From NCBI GenBank assembly GCA_947646735.1, contig CANTFK010000862.1, forward strand, positions 56,707 to 120,706: 64,000 nt of DNA. Direction: 5' to 3'. The position numbers and the translations under genes are program-made. How positions within the stretch are numbered: the first letter of the stretch is position 1; each line of letters opens with the position of its first letter. Positions 63,840 through 64,000 of this stretch are shown one piece after another. This stretch comes from Peronospora farinosa (lineage: Eukaryota; Oomycota; Peronosporomycetes; Peronosporales; Peronosporaceae). Under the pieces are notes generated by a model, which was not told the DNA's origin, made no database searches, and was given only the letters and a program-made list of their open reading frames with translations.

Positions 63840-64000
63840 TAGACTCCCGTCAATTCCTTTGAATTTCAATCTTGCGATCATACTTTTCAGGCGGAGTGCT
63901 TAACGCGTTAGCTATTATATCTAAAAATTCTAAATATTAGCACTCATCGTTTACAGCATGGACTACCGGGGTCTCTAATCCCGTTCGCTACCCAAGCTTT
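63197..64000 (-). rRNA. rns: Mitochondrial small-subunit (16S-like) rRNA, 3' part
   Basis: The minus strand contains universal 3' SSU landmarks in order from the window end. These include a GGGATTAGAGACCCCGGTAG segment, the region around GAATTGACGGGAGTC, and the ACTTTGTACACACCGCCCGTC decoding-site region at ~63375. The 3' end is AAGGTAGTCGTAGGGGAACC just above 63200. AT-rich insertions replace several variable helices, as in oomycete mitochondria. The 5' part lies beyond the window. Confidence 0.93.

Larger units (their letters stand above)
62830..64000 (-). other. Mitochondrial DNA segment (NUMT or assembly join)
   Basis: Base composition changes sharply to very AT rich, and two mitochondrial RNA genes follow in the same orientation. 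The first ~260 bases are an AT-rich spacer without a gene. The segment runs off the window end. Confidence 0.85.

Overview
The window looks like nuclear DNA from an oomycete (Peronosporales-like: Phytophthora or a downy mildew). The reasons are compact genes with few short GT-AG introns, many divergent gene pairs, Ty1/copia and Ty3/gypsy retroelements, a tRNA-derived SINE-like repeat, a bZIP with an unusual basic region, and a phosphoglycerate mutase with a mitochondrial-type leader, as is typical of stramenopiles. The species cannot be fixed from sequence alone. The last ~1.2 kb is different: very AT-rich mitochondrial DNA carrying tRNA-Trp(CCA) and part of the small-subunit rRNA, so it is either a nuclear mitochondrial insertion or an assembly join.

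Layout. 1-5 kb: 3' part of NDUFS4 (complex I), a COPI-associated membrane protein, a relic of copia RNase H, and a rhodanese/dual-specificity phosphatase. 5.2-18.9 kb: a repeat island with a SINE-like repeat, a decayed minus-strand copia element (5.8-10.35 kb), a truncated gypsy pol with a distal LTR (10.35-~13.8 kb), and a nearly complete, recent plus-strand copia element (14.01-18.87 kb) with 138-bp LTRs and a 5-bp target-site duplication. 19-59.4 kb: a gene-rich block of housekeeping genes. These are a mitochondrial RF2-type release factor, a membrane-anchored diacylglycerol kinase, an RNF10-like RING protein, an LYR protein, a 49-residue ORF, VPS11, an SLC35-type transporter, a UBE2G1-like E2, phosphoglycerate mutase, two head-to-head paralogous mitochondrial helical-repeat proteins, a 1432-aa PHD-ankyrin-HECT-like protein, an SLC25 carrier, a myristoylated PDZ protein, a decayed MMAA/ArgK GTPase pseudogene, a SHAQKYF MYB factor, a multi-HMG-box protein with a frameshift, an EamA/DMT transporter, a bZIP factor, a FYVE-related zinc-finger membrane protein and an AAAP amino-acid transporter. 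59.7-62.8 kb: two LTR-like repeats in inverted orientation around broken gag-like ORFs and a 26-bp tandem repeat. 62.8-64 kb: mitochondrial sequence.

Many products serve membrane traffic and mitochondria (COPI-associated protein, VPS11, FYVE-like protein, transporters; NDUFS4, RF2, LYR, SLC25, PGAM, the helical-repeat pair). No operon-like unit is implied. The mitochondrial RF2 and the mitochondrial tRNA-Trp with a CCA anticodon agree with each other: both fit a mitochondrial code in which UGA is still a stop. Exon boundaries were derived by hand from splice consensus and frame continuity.
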